Source of the DNA: Ochotona curzoniae
Lineage: Eukaryota > Chordata > Mammalia > Lagomorpha > Ochotonidae
Length of the DNA stretch: 64,000 bases
Assembly (NCBI RefSeq): GCF_017591425.1
Contig: NW_024467101.1
Location: forward strand, 10,738,918 to 10,802,917
Direction: 5' to 3'
Part shown: positions 11,640 to 24,700 of the stretch, piece by piece
How positions within the stretch are numbered: the first letter of the stretch is position 1
Layout: every line of letters starts with the position of its first letter
Translations under genes and position numbers: made by a program
Notes under the pieces: generated by a model
Told to the model about the DNA's origin: nothing
The model's database searches: none
The model's input: only the letters and a program-made list of their open reading frames with translations

Positions 11640-14600
11640 GCTCCCTAGTGGATGGCTCCAGGAGAGGAGGCCAACAGAGAAACCTCATTAGGTTAATGGG
11701 AAATAAATGTGGTTCTGTGAATTAGCATTTTGCAGCACCAAGATGCCAACTTGGATAAAGATAGTGAATAATTAACCAATAAATCTAAATGATGTTTTGT
11801 GTTGTTGTGGGAAACTGTATTCAGACCTCAATTGCTCCATCGTTTATCATAAGGGTGAATGGTTCAGAGCCAATGGTTAAATGTCTGTGGTTCAAAGAAC
11901 TCTCTGTGTACTGTGAAAATCTGACCTGTACATGCTTTCAGCAGTGACCAAGGCACTGTTCAGACGTAGATGCTGAGGGCAGGGGAGAGAACATATGCTG
12001 CTGAAAATGACACGAAAATGCATGGTAGAGCTAGACCACCTGAGAACACTGCAGTAAAAGGGTGGTCCATGAAGGTAAGGTTCTGGTTAACCAGACTTAT
12101 CAATCTGTGATGTCATGGTGTCATATTTCTAAAATTGCAGAGATTCAAATGATGCAGACTGACTGCTTCCCCAATCCATCCAGAGCATGGACTAGTGCCA
12201 TGACCCATGGCAACTCGCTTTCTGGTGCTGAGCCTCAGTGTATCCATGTCCAGGAAAGAAAGAGTAAGACCCATTCCACAGCATGGCTGCCCAAGTTCAA
12301 GTATGTTAGAAAATCAGTACAATTAAGACCTTAGCTTAGGGCCCAGTGCAGTAACCTAGCAGCTAGAGTCCTTGCCTTGCATGCACCTCTATAAGGAGGC
12401 AGCTATCGACAATTTTGTTTGGTAAAACTGGGAGGCAGTGGGACTGTCCCTGAGCTAGTAGAAGCCAGGAATGCAGTTTGATGTCCTATAATGCACAGGA
12501 TGGTCTCCACCATGAAGAACGAGCCAGCTTACAACAATGTCCACAGTCCTGAGGTTAAGAAACCCGGCACACACTGATGGCTAGGGTTACACCAGGCTCT
12601 GTTCTCCCCGGTCCCAAAGCCATGCTCTAGCCACCCCAAGCCAGGGGGACATGAGTGGGCCGTCAGGGCTTAAAGCTACATTTCGGTTTGACTGAGACTG
12701 ACTGCTTCTCGCAAAATCTTGTCCTCCTGAATCCAGTTATGAGTGTGCTCACATCTGCCCGCTCTGTTCAAGCAATGACCATCCCCTATGTTACTCCAAC
12801 AGCTGTTGAAAGAAGTCTCAGTGATAACTCCTGGCTGGACCCACTCTGTTCATTCCCATGGGAGTCTTCTGAGAACCTAGATGGTTCCAGGCACCTGCAG
12901 CTCTCTTCTGAGGAGTCAGCAAGGACAGGCAGAGTGGGGAGATAAGAGGGCATTTGGGAGAAAGCAGCAGAAAGGCTGGTTCTTGGCCTTCCTTGAGTGC
13001 CAGAGGATGAGTTCCCTCCAGGTGAACCTCCCTGGAGCTCCAGCTGCTGTTATAGGAGGGAGTGCATCCTCCTGAATGCCCGCCAATGCCTCCGTCTTAC
13101 CTGTTCACAGAGGGTTCCAATCAAGCCTTCCAAGTCCTGCTTCTCGTGGAGAGCTATCTGCTTCTCCTCATACTCTTGCTCCAGCTGCATTTCCAGCTGA
13201 CGCAGCTGTGGGGACAGAGGACAGAGGCATGTGGAGAGAGCGTGAACTCCATCTGGATGGATTCTGTGATGCTGGCAGGACACCCCGCCCCGCAAAAGGC
13301 AGAGGAAGGGACAAGGAGCTCACTTATGCCTCTGCTTTGTGAAGCCTGGCTTAGCGTGTGGGCGGGGGTTGTCTCAGATGGAAGAACTTGGAGTCTAAGA
13401 GCTCAGGAGCTGGACAACGACAGGGAGAGCTGGGATAGTTATGGGGAGCCTCCTGTTGTGGACTGTGAGCTTGTCCAGCAGAATGGATCTCTCCTTTCTA
13501 GAGCCACTGCTTGAATATTCACAAGTCTCGGCACTCTGGTGTTTCAAATCCCTGCACAGCATCATGGCCAACCTAAACTTCTGCATCCATCTCCTTAGCA
13601 AATACAAAATGCTGCAGGTTGCATCAGAGATTACAGGCTGCTAAGGACTCCTCTCATCCCGCACCCCAACTCTTACCAAAAAAAAAAAAAATACCAGTGT
13701 CATGTGTTTTGCAAGTGGAATCTTTGGGAGGTAATAAGGTTTTGTGTGAGGTCATGAAGGTGGGGTTCCCAGGATGGATCAAGCTCTGAGAAGAGTTGCT
13801 GAAATGTCTCCTGACAAATGGATGGCTAAGTCCATAGAATGCAAGTCCCCTTCAAAACTTGAAGAGTGAGAAAGGCAAGACAATCTGCTCATATCTGTTT
13901 TGAAAGCTGAGGCCAGAAATCTCGTTTTGAAAAAACATACAGATCATCTAAACTACCTATCAGGAAAGGCTACACTTTCTTGAGTGGAATATGGAACACA
14001 TTTTTACATGATCACAGGCATGATGGGGGTGTGGGTAGTCCCCAGACAGCAAGTGTAGCATTGTGCTAAGTGAGGAGTAACCAAAAGCTTTCTAGAAATT
14101 ACACCTTAAGGATATGTCTTGCATTCACATCCGTCCCTACATCCTCAAGGTCATTTATATCAGCATCATTTATAACAACAGAAAACCAAAACAACCCAAA
14201 TGCCCAGCAATAAGCATGTTTAAGGTGAAGTACTGATAATGCAGTAAATGCATGAGTTAGTTCTGCATCACAGATGTAAATTCAGTTCAGGACCAACTGT
14301 TGAGTAAAAAATAGTGGACTTCAAAACAGTATGATTCCACTCAGTAAAAACAGTATCTCTACAAATGTGTGTGGAGGTAGTTAGGTATATATAAAGAGAC
14401 CTACAAGAACACTTAAAATAATAATTATGATTGCATCTAGGCATTCAGTTTTCAAGGGTTTATTGCTTCCTTCTACACTGAGTTGTCTGCAAACAACTTG
14501 GAAAAAGTTTACTAAACGATTTGACTTTGGAAGGCAAATGGTCAGAAGGAACCAGTCCCATGATTAGGACTTGGAAGTCTGTAACCAAAGCATCAGTCAG

Positions 14601-17600
14601 ACAGCACTATAGGCTTTTGGTAAAGATCTTAGAGATTATTATGCTGGACAGTTCTAAAGACTTCTAGATAGTTCCAGAAACACATTTGGAATATGGGTTT
14701 TTGCACTAGTATCTCAGAGGGTCACAGAAAAGAGCCAACCCCCAGATCCCAGACCCTCTCCTCACTCTAAGGAACACGGCATTTCTGGATTGGACGTTTC
14801 ATGACCCAAGGGCACAGCTGTGCTGCTGGCTCACATACCCGCTTCTGGCAGGACTGGCGGACGTCCTCCAGCTCCTCCTCTTTGTCCTCGCGGTCCTTCT
14901 GATGCATCTGCTTCATCCTCTCAATCTCCAGCTCAAACTGCTGGCGGAGCTAGGGGGAAGCAAGGGCAGTAAATGAGTGTGACTCGCTCTAACTCTCCTG
15001 GTCTGCCATGGCACCCTGAGCATTCCAATTGCAGTTTTCATGTGCTGAATGTGTGAGCAAGGCTCAGCTGATGTTCCTGGACACCCCGGGAGGTCATAGA
15101 CACCTAGCCCGAATGCGGCCCCCTCCTTCCTTGTGTCTATAGGTAGACATCACTAATCAGTCACCCTTGCCTACTGAGTTTGGATGCAGCCTCTGAATCC
15201 TCCCCAACATCCTAGATAAAATAAGTCTGTCATTCCTGAAGCAGGGTCAGTACTGTACTTATGGATGAGTGGACAGGTGAGAATGGATAGTTGGAAGAAG
15301 CTTACAAAGATTCGAAGGCATGGGGAGGGGGGGGGCATAACAAGATGCTACCTTTACCATTTACTTGATCTCTGCATCAAGTTCCTTTTTCTGTAGAAAA
15401 TAACCATACCCAGAACGCTACTATGAGAATTAAGTAAGATGACCCATGTCGTCAAGTGCCTGAATGACCGTGCCCTCCCTGCCTAGCAGCCTGTGGTGCC
15501 AGGAAGGGTCTGGGTCCTGTGGACAAGAGTCTCCTAAATACACCCTCAGCACATGACAGATAAGTGTGACATTCAAATGTGGGTGAGGTCATACAAAATG
15601 TTCTAGAAATGGAGGTAGCCATCATGGGTTACAGTTCAAGACTTTTCTTTCCTGATCAGCATAACTGAGACACGGGCAGGGTCCAAGCCCTTGCTTGTCA
15701 AACTTCATAGCGCCTCATGATGACCTCAGTGACTCTGAAAACTTTCAAATCCCATGGCTTCCTTTTAAATCTGTTGAATCAGATGCTCCAGAGTACAGAG
15801 CAAAAGATTCCAAACTATTAAGCTTTCTTTTTTAGGTGCTTTATCATCATCATCATCATTTTATGATACAGTTCCACAGGCCCTGGGACTTCCCCTAACC
15901 CTTCCCTAAATCCCCCCCATGAGTTCCCCTATATCATTACAATACTATAGTTCCTCATAAACAATCATAAAGCTGTCATTGTGAACTTGGACAAATGGCA
16001 GAGAGTCCAGCATTCCATTGTCAAGACACATCCGACAGTTTCACTGGGAGTCCATTCTCTATTAAGTTTTTACTGATCTTATTCTTTTATGCTATTGCTG
16101 CAGGAGGCAGTATTGGGAGACCAGTAGTGTGAATGGAAAATATTGTAGAAAATGCACTACAATAATCCCTCCTTATGTGTACAGAATACCTTCCAAGATC
16201 CCAGTGCATGCCTGAAAGCACAGGTAATGTCAAATTTTATGCCTGTGTATGTAAACATATGCACATATACACATGTATATATAATTCCTGTACATGTAAT
16301 TTCCTGTATTTCTGCTGTGTTTTCAGTTAGCACCAGAATTAATCTATCCTTCCATGTCTTATGCCCTGTTGCTTACTTCACGTCACCATCCTTACACTTG
16401 GACAATATTATGCCATAAAATAAGGGTTTCTAAAAACAAGCCCAATGACACAAGAACAGTCAATCTGACAAGCAAGAAGGCTACCAGGTAGCAAATGGGA
16501 GGGCAAGATACATAACATGGACACACTGGAGAGAGGGCTCATTCAGGTCCCATGTGAGTCTCAGTTGGATGGTTGAGCATTTCATCAACACAACTCAAGG
16601 ATGGAACATAATTTAAAATTATGGATTGCTTGCTTCTGGAATTTTCCATGTTGTACTTCTGCATGCGAGTTGCCCACAAGTGACTGAAACCATAAAGGGT
16701 AAAACTGCAAGTAAAGTGGCAAGGCAGAGGAATCACTCTCCCTCCCCTTTCATCAAGCTTCTGCAAGTTGTCAACTGACATCTCCAACATGGAAATTGAA
16801 TTGGAAAAAAAAATAAAACAATCTTGGTCTTTTAAAATGCTGAAAATATTTCCTGTTGTGTAGGACTGTGAAGAGTAAAAAAGGATTGTGTATATCAGGG
16901 CCCCTGTGGCAGTTCCTGGCATAAAGTAGACCGACTTTAAATGTCAACTTCCTTCCTTTTCTTCTTTAAAATGACAGAGGTTATGGGAAGATAATCCAAA
17001 ACGAAAAGCCTGTGCAAGTAAATAGAATATTTCTTTTTCATTTTTTCCCCTAGCCTCTTGGACACTCCTGACATCTGCAATGCCACTTCTGTCAGGCTTA
17101 TACGAGTTAACATAAAATTCCCTGGGAAAAGTGCTATATTCGAATAAATAAATATCTACTGGATGCCTACAAAGGCACAACTCAGCATGAGGCCCCGGCT
17201 GATGTTGACAGCTGGTGATGTGTTGAGTCAGCCTCATCTCCCGGGTAAGCCGAGGCTGGAATTGAGGAAGCCAGACAGTCCTGCTTCCAAGCCCCAAGTG
17301 GTCCTCCCAGTGATTGTCTTAAAGAGCGGGTGTGATTTTTCACCAGTGTTCACTTACAGCCTTAGCCCCCCTGCCTTACACAACGCCGGACATTGTGTCC
17401 TGTCCTGTGTCTCTTAATGACCTTTACAGGTAATGCTACTTTCTCCACTGGCTGGAGCTGGGGGAGGTGGGAGTCGGGGCAGCCAGAGGATGGACAGGTC
17501 TCCATTTCTCATCCCACTGATGAGGAGGAGACTGAAGTTTAGAAAAGCCATGAGTTTGCCTAAAGTCAAATGAGAGTGCTTCAAAAAGTTCATGAGAAAA

Positions 17601-20600
17601 GAAAAAAAATGGAGTTAAATAACTTTATTTGGGCTCAAAGACATTGTGAAACCCATGAATCATTCTTTTACAGCACAGACCTTCCCCAGGGCTCCTTGTG
17701 TAGACAATCAGCTATTTCTAAGAACTCATGTTACTCCTTTAACATCACATGACTTCCCAGACTCTGGGCCTTTGCATTGACCATTCCTTCTGCTTGTAAC
17801 TGTCTCGTTCTATTGATGTTCACTCATTCTCCAGTGTTCAGCGTTGGAAAATATTCCTCCCTTCAGGAAGCCTTCCCTGAACTTCTTTTGCCTTCCACTA
17901 GACCATAACTACAAGCTAAATGTTCCCATAACGCTAAACATGACTATAACCTTCAGGAGTGTGTGTATTGTCTAAGGTTGCAACTGGAGCACACACATGG
18001 TACTGAGCACAGGAGCAATGTTTCATAAATTTGACTCAGCAAGCAAGGAAAAGAGCCCACTGCTGAGTACCTAAGACTCTCCAGATCCTGTCCGGCCACA
18101 CTTGCCATCTCTCTTCCTACAGCAGGGTTAAGAGAGAAGCCAAAGCCAGAATCCCAACTCACCTACCTGATCTTCATGCCAACAGAGATGCTCTGAGTTC
18201 ACCTGCTAAGATGCTGCACAGGGCTCCTGCATCCCATGTCAGATGCCTGCTTCAAGTCCTGGCTACTCCAGGCTCCTGATTCAGTTTCCTGATAATTATC
18301 CTAGGAGATATCAGGTGATGCTCCAAGTCTTTGGGTTTCTGCGACCCTGAGGGGTGACCTAGATGGAATTCCAGGCTCTTAGCTTCAGCCCAGCTCAGCC
18401 CAGACTTCTTTGTTGTAGGTATTTGGGAAGTGAAATCAACTTCTCAAATAAATAAATGAATCTCAAAGCAAAAACACTTAAACAAAGCATTCATTTGAAA
18501 CACTACCGGAGAAATTTTTTTAAAGCTAAACATTAAAAATGCTCTTACTTCTTTTTGAAAACGTTTTTGATTTTTATCTTGAGAATAACAAAAAGCACAT
18601 GACTCATCATTCCTTTTTCCCTCTGGACACCAGAAATTATACAGCCAAAAACTATTAAGTGTTTAAAGCCTGCGCTTGGCATATCTGCATATTAATTCAC
18701 TGTCCCTACACACTCCTTTGTGTGTATTTTAGAATGTATTTTTCTGGCTCGGATTGTTTTACTTATAATTGTATTATGTTATTGTGCATGTATCTTATAA
18801 ACAGCATCGAATTCTTTTGGGGATGAAGTGAACATAGATACAAGCAAATAAAATATTCATATATTATTTCATGAGAGGTGCTGGTACCAGAATATTTTAT
18901 CTTCTTGCTTCATATCCCTTCGTTGTTTCAGATCTCCAGTTGTGCTTTAGGCTGTACAGGGGACAGGCACATAATAGTGGGTGTTCAAACGAAGCAGGGT
19001 CTAGCGCTTAATGTCTGCCACTTCCTCCCAGTCTCAGAACCTCAGCTTCTATATCTATAAAGTGAGATTAAAGGGCCCGGCGCGGTGGCGCAAGTGGTTA
19101 AAGGTCCTCGCCTTGCACGCCCGGGATTCCATATGGGCGCCGGTTCTAATCCCAGCAGCCCCGCTTCCCTTCCAGCTCTCTGCCTGTGGCCTGGGAAAGC
19201 AGTCGAGGACGGCCCAAAGCTTTGGGAACCTGCACCTGCGTGGGAGACCCGGAAGAGGCTCCTGGCTTCGGATCGGCGTAGTATCGGCCCGTTGCGCTCA
19301 CTTGGGGAGTGAATCATCGGACGGAAGATCTTCCTCTCTGTCTCTCCTCTGTATATCTGCCTTTCCAATAAAAAATAATAAAAATAAATCTTTAAAAAAA
19401 AAATAAAGTGAGATTAAAGGGACAGCTCTGTGGGATAGTGGGCTAAGCCAGCTATCCCTATGGACACTAGTTTTGAATTCCTGTTGCTCCACCTCGAATC
19501 TACCTCCCGTTACTATGCTTGCAGATCATGACCTATGTGCTTGGGTTGCTGCACCCACATGGGAGACCCCGATGAAGCTCCTGGCTCTTGGTGTCAGCCT
19601 CATCCAGCTCTGGCCATTGTGGCCATTTGGGAAGTGTACCAGTGGATGAAAGTTTCTCTCTCTCTCTTTCCTCTCTGTAACTCTGACTTTCAACTACATA
19701 AAACTTTTAATTTAAAAAAAGTAAAGTTAATACCAATAAGAACTTCCCAGCTGCAATTCCTGAGAGGATACAAGAGCAGAACTTAGGGCTGAATCCAATA
19801 CAAAGAATGCTCACTAAGGGTTAGACATCTGGTCAACAGTTCATTGTTGAGCACCAGTGATATCTTTAACCTGTTTGGGGATACACTGATAAGCAAGATC
19901 GAAAATATATACAGTTAGTTTCCTGAAGTTTATATTCAAAAAAAGGATAAAAACATCAGGATATATATGTGTGTGTCTGTATGTGCATACATACATACAT
20001 ATATATATTATATAGCATATATGTGATTTATATATACTATATATAGTGTGTGTATACGTACATATGCTACCTGATATGTAGATATCATGATACCATGAAG
20101 GAAAGCATAACAGCTAAAGACATGGAGATTACATGAGAGAGAAGTTTAGGCTATGTACACAGGGATCCCGTCAGGCTTCCCTGAGGAGGTGACACTGACC
20201 CTTGCAGAAGGGCAGGAGAAGGCGAAGATCATGGAGAATCTAAATGGCTGAGTTAAGAAGAGTGGAGAGGTCTTCTTGGATCCTAGACAGCCCTCGAAGG
20301 ATGAGCAGCAGCCCACATCAGACACTGAGAAGATGCCCTGGAGCCAACACCAGACAGACCGTTCCATATGCAGTGAGCCTACCTGCTCCAGCTGCTTGAT
20401 GGTGCTTTCCTGCTGGCTCTGGATCTTCTGCTGCTCGAGGGCATTGGATTCTAGCTTCCAGAGCTTCTCCTTCAATCCAGCAACACAATTTTCCCGCAGA
20501 GAGGTGGACCCCAGCAGCTCCCGTTTCTGGTCCTGCAGCTTCTCTACCTCCTGCTTCAGCTGAGAGGCCTCCTGCGCCTTTTTCTACAGAGACACCAAGA

Positions 20601-21744
20601 GGAACGTAGCCCAGATTCCACAGGAGCCTCGTCACTCTGCCTCCCCCAGGAAGACCTCCAAGAGCTGTTGGAGTGGTGCTTTCCATGTTCCAATGAATGC
20701 TTTTACATCTCTGCCTCCCAGCCCCTCCTTCCCAGAACCCCAGAAATCCCCACACCAAGGGGGGGTGGGATAGATGACAGCAGGAGATGCTGCCTAGGGC
20801 AGGCAGACAGGTGTAAGTGCAGGGACTAAGGAAAAGCAAGGATTTTACCCCTTGAGTTAGATCTCAGAGCACCTCAAGGACCCCATGTGCAAGGGAAGGG
20901 TGGGTACAAAGCTAAAACACCTCCATGTGCCTGCCCAACTTGGGGTGAAGATAGTGGAGCCAACAAGCAAAGCATCCAGAGGTGACTCAAGTTAGAAAGT
21001 CAAGTCCAGGGTCACAGAAGCCATGTGTGTGTGTAGCACCATGGAGTTGCTGGATTCCAGACTAGAATTTAATGATTTTCCTCGGGGTATTAAGGAGCCA
21101 CGGAAGGGTAAGAAGAACCCAAGTGAGGTGTCAATATTTGGATAAAAGTCCTCAGTGTTGGGATGGCATGGCAAAGAACACTGCTTCCTGGTACCTGATT
21201 TCATCTCTGCTGAGCCTCTTACACCTCCCTGGTAGGCAGTTTGGAACCTATGCAGGTGACTAGAGCAAGATCATGACATTAAGCTAAGAATATCTAATGA
21301 TGAATCAGCCAATCATTGTTTCATTAAGATTCACTGGGACCTGTGACCCCAGCCACCTGGCAGACCAGGACATCTGCCCAGGGTTCTCTCCCTGACAACA
21401 TCATTTGTAGCAGGTGCACAATGGCATTTCCTATGATCCAGCATCCAAGAGTCTAGAGGGTTCACCTCACTGCTTACCTGCAGCTGCTGCTGGAGCTGAC
21501 CCAGCTCCCACCGGACACTGGTATTCTCCTGAGTCACCTTCTCACGGAGGCTCTTCTCAAATGCAAACTCACCCAGGGCCTGGGCCAGCTGCATGTCAAA
21601 CCTGTTTAGGCAAAACACACATGATGGCACCAATGAAGGGGAAATGGATATGGAGGGTTGAGAGGAGCTAAAGAGAAGCAGTTAGTGCCATAGGCAAGAG
21701 AGACAGAGCTGGATAGATGGACAGATAGATGGATGCACATAGAT

Positions 21745-21799
<55 letters not shown>

Positions 21800-24700
21800 G
21801 ACAGAAATATACAAGTGTTGTTCAATGTTTTTCTATAAGGTTATAGTTGTGAGATAATGATTCACAGAGGAGTTTTCATTTCCACAAAAAATATTGGGTG
21901 CTTATTAAAACTATGATAAAAATGTGTAGACAAGAAAATTAAAAGTAAGATAAAATTATATGTAGATATAAAATTAAAATTGCAAACACATAAGTAGATA
22001 GAAAAAGCTCAGAAAACTTATTTGTAAAGACCCATTGACTCTCCCAGGCCCACGTTTGGCAGCCAATGCCCTCTGGTCAGTCAGCATGTATATACATGTT
22101 GTCATTTATCTGTCTTCACACAGACAAGGCGATCCTGCATTTCTTACTTGATCTATTGTCTGGCTGGTGCACCCACAAGCCACATTGAAGCATGTTAATT
22201 GTTGCCCAAATGCTGGGAATGTAGTCCTTCACTCTTGTCCCCATGTTTTTCCCTGGTAGGAAACATACAGATTCACTAATCCTTTTGGGGAGTCATGCAG
22301 GGAACTAAGAAACACCTAGTTAGAAACCCTCTTGCACCTCCATGATGGCAGCAGTAAGCACTCCCAGGAGCAAATATCACCCCCTCCGAGTTGTCTCAGC
22401 CTTGTATTCATGTCACAGGTGAGCAAACCAGCCCGGGAGCCTTTGGCAAACTTCATCAAGGTGAGGCTTGAAGTAAGCATCCCATGGCTCAGACAGGACA
22501 CCTCCAGGGCCCCAGAGAAATGGAAGTGGCAGACCTGGGCATGGCTCTTGGTCTTAGTGGCAAAAAGGGCCCTTTTGTTAAAAACAGATGCAATGCCCCT
22601 TAATACCTGATGGTCATTCAAAGTCCCAGACTCCCAAGCAGACCAGTGACAGACGTCCTCAGGTAGACCCCATAACTCAGAATCTTTCTAACGGGCTGTT
22701 GGTGACATCATTCAAGAAGTAGTATTTGTAGCTTCTGAATGAAAGCATGCTGAGGATGGTGATGATCCAGCTGCCTCAAGATGCTAGGTCTCTGGCCTAC
22801 ACAGTGAGAAACTGTCATCTCCATTTACAGAGAGGGAAGCTCAAGTTCAGAGAGGTGGAGCAGCTCATTCCTTAATTCCCAAATGGTAGAAGTGAACTTG
22901 AATCCAGCTTCCCTAGCATCTTAGATAGTCCCTGCCCCATCTACCAGTCCATGCCTGTGGACAGGTGAGATGAAGTGAAGCAGCAAGGGCCAGGTATGAC
23001 AGGTATTTCAGAGAAGCGCTTGACCTGACAAGTCATCTGATCCTAAAGAATGGATATAGACCCCCAACTTCTAGAACACAATGATCAACCAATCACCTGG
23101 GGCCAGACAAATACACACATATACTTCCGGGAAAACCTGGGGTCCAGCTTTCTCCTGAGCATTGGAGTCAGTGGACCTCCTTCAGGGCTTACCCCAAGAG
23201 TTCCAACCTTTGTGACATGTGCAGGGTAACCATGGCAATAATAAGACAACCCCAAATGGAAGCTTTCAGGGATGTTGTGCAGGCAAGGTGGGGGATAGGG
23301 AACTCAGGTACCACAAAGCTATCAGTCCATCTCAGGACTACAGAGCAAGCGGCTGTCTCTACCACCTGGCTCTCCATGGAGGTTTGCTGACTCTGGGATC
23401 TTGACTTCTCCTGAATTTCTGACCTCTACATGGACACTTTTGCTGCCCTGTAAGTTCCCTGCTAAAATTCTCATCTACCTGCAGTTTGCATTTCACATCA
23501 AAACACGCCTCTGCCCAGGTAGGGTAGCAGAGCAGAAGGTACCCCAAGATTTGTTTCGAAAGGAGGAAGAAGCAGAGACTTTTCCTGAAGGGAATATGAA
23601 TCCCAGGTTCCATGGAAGGGGGTGTGGGAAAGCAGAGACAGAACTTTTCTGGAGAGTGCCCCACCCGTCAGAGAGTTGGAGTCTCACAAAACAAGAGTGA
23701 GGAGTCCATGCTGAGCACCAAGACAGCTAGAGCCAAGACAAACCTGGAGGAGGACAGAGTGTCCAGAACTCTGTGTATTAGAGACAGGGTCTGTCGGAAC
23801 CATTCACGGTCATTGAGTGACCAGTAAAGACCAAGGACACCTCTGAAACACCAGTTGCTCTCTGACCCAGAGAGGTGATGTCACTTGACAAGGCCACACA
23901 GCAGGTGGCCAAGACAAAAACTGAGCTGTTGCCTCAACTTCCATGGTAAGATGTAGCCAGATCATCCATAGGCAGGTTAAAAAAAAAAAAGATAAATAAA
24001 ATGCAATACAACCTCAGTAAAAAGAGAGCAGACTTCTCCTCTTTGTAGGAGTAGGCAAACAGCCTTTGCAAGACCTGAAAGTCAGATAAAGAGCCAACCT
24101 TGGAAAGCCGAAGGATAAGTGAGAGAGACAATGGCGAAACCACCACCCCACCCGCCCCATTCATTCCCCCACTGTGGAAATGCGATTCTGCTAGTACTCT
24201 CTGCAAAGTCACATCCTGGCTCACGCAGGAACATTTTTCTATGTTTGCTCTGAATCTTCCAAGATAGATTGTGTTCACCTATTTCTCACCTATGAATTTT
24301 CTGCAAGGGCTGGCCTGGCTCAAAGCAGGACCTCAGAAAACCTTAGCCCACACCAAGACAGCAGAAGGACTGTGGGCACAGCCAAGTTCAGGGACAAAAG
24401 CCTCATGGGTGCTAAGGGTCTGCACAGGGAAATCCATGAGTGTGGGCCTAGGCACCAATTCAAGTTCTCCTGCCATATGGCTCTGGTAACACCTCTAAAG
24501 GAAATCAAGTATAGGAACCAGGGTGCAGATTCAAGGTTGGGCTCTCACTTGTGCACAAGGTTCAATCCTTGCTGGGATTGTTCACATGATCTTACTCCAA
24601 GTCTTAAATGAAAAGGGCAGGAAATTGCATTTTTTTTTCCTACCTTAATTTCAATCATGGTGGTAAGAACGAGTATCTCGTCTGTTCATCTCTACCACCC

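Larger units (their letters stand above)
7736..13100 (-). other. MYO18B intron between exons 12 and 13
   Basis: 5,365 bp. Holds a MIR next to exon 13, three CSINE copies, a lagomorph L1 3' end (9.2-9.57 kb), an A/C-rich simple repeat at 10.84 kb, a CA microsatellite at 11.6 kb, a MIR at 11.17 kb and a short CSINE fragment at 12.34 kb. No coding sequence recognised. Confidence 0.85.
14950..20382 (-). other. MYO18B intron between exons 10 and 11
   Basis: 5,433 bp. Contains a minus-strand L1 3' end (15.83-16.1 kb), a mariner-like element (17.57 kb), three CSINEs (18.19, 19.07, 19.42 kb) and a long TA/TG-rich simple repeat (19.96-20.07 kb). No coding sequence recognised. Confidence 0.85.

Noticed and set aside
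19076..19160. tRNA gene
   Set aside because: A- and B-box-like words belong to the tRNA-derived head of a CSINE; no complete cloverleaf or anticodon arm.
19011..19406. 131-residue plus-strand open frame
   Set aside because: Lies almost wholly in the young CSINE.
20318..20839. 173-residue minus-strand open frame overlapping exon 10
   Set aside because: Different frame from the coiled-coil exon. It is a shadow of the exon plus intron sequence.
21713..21799. CRISPR-like regular repeat
   Set aside because: Uninterrupted tetranucleotide microsatellite with no spacers.
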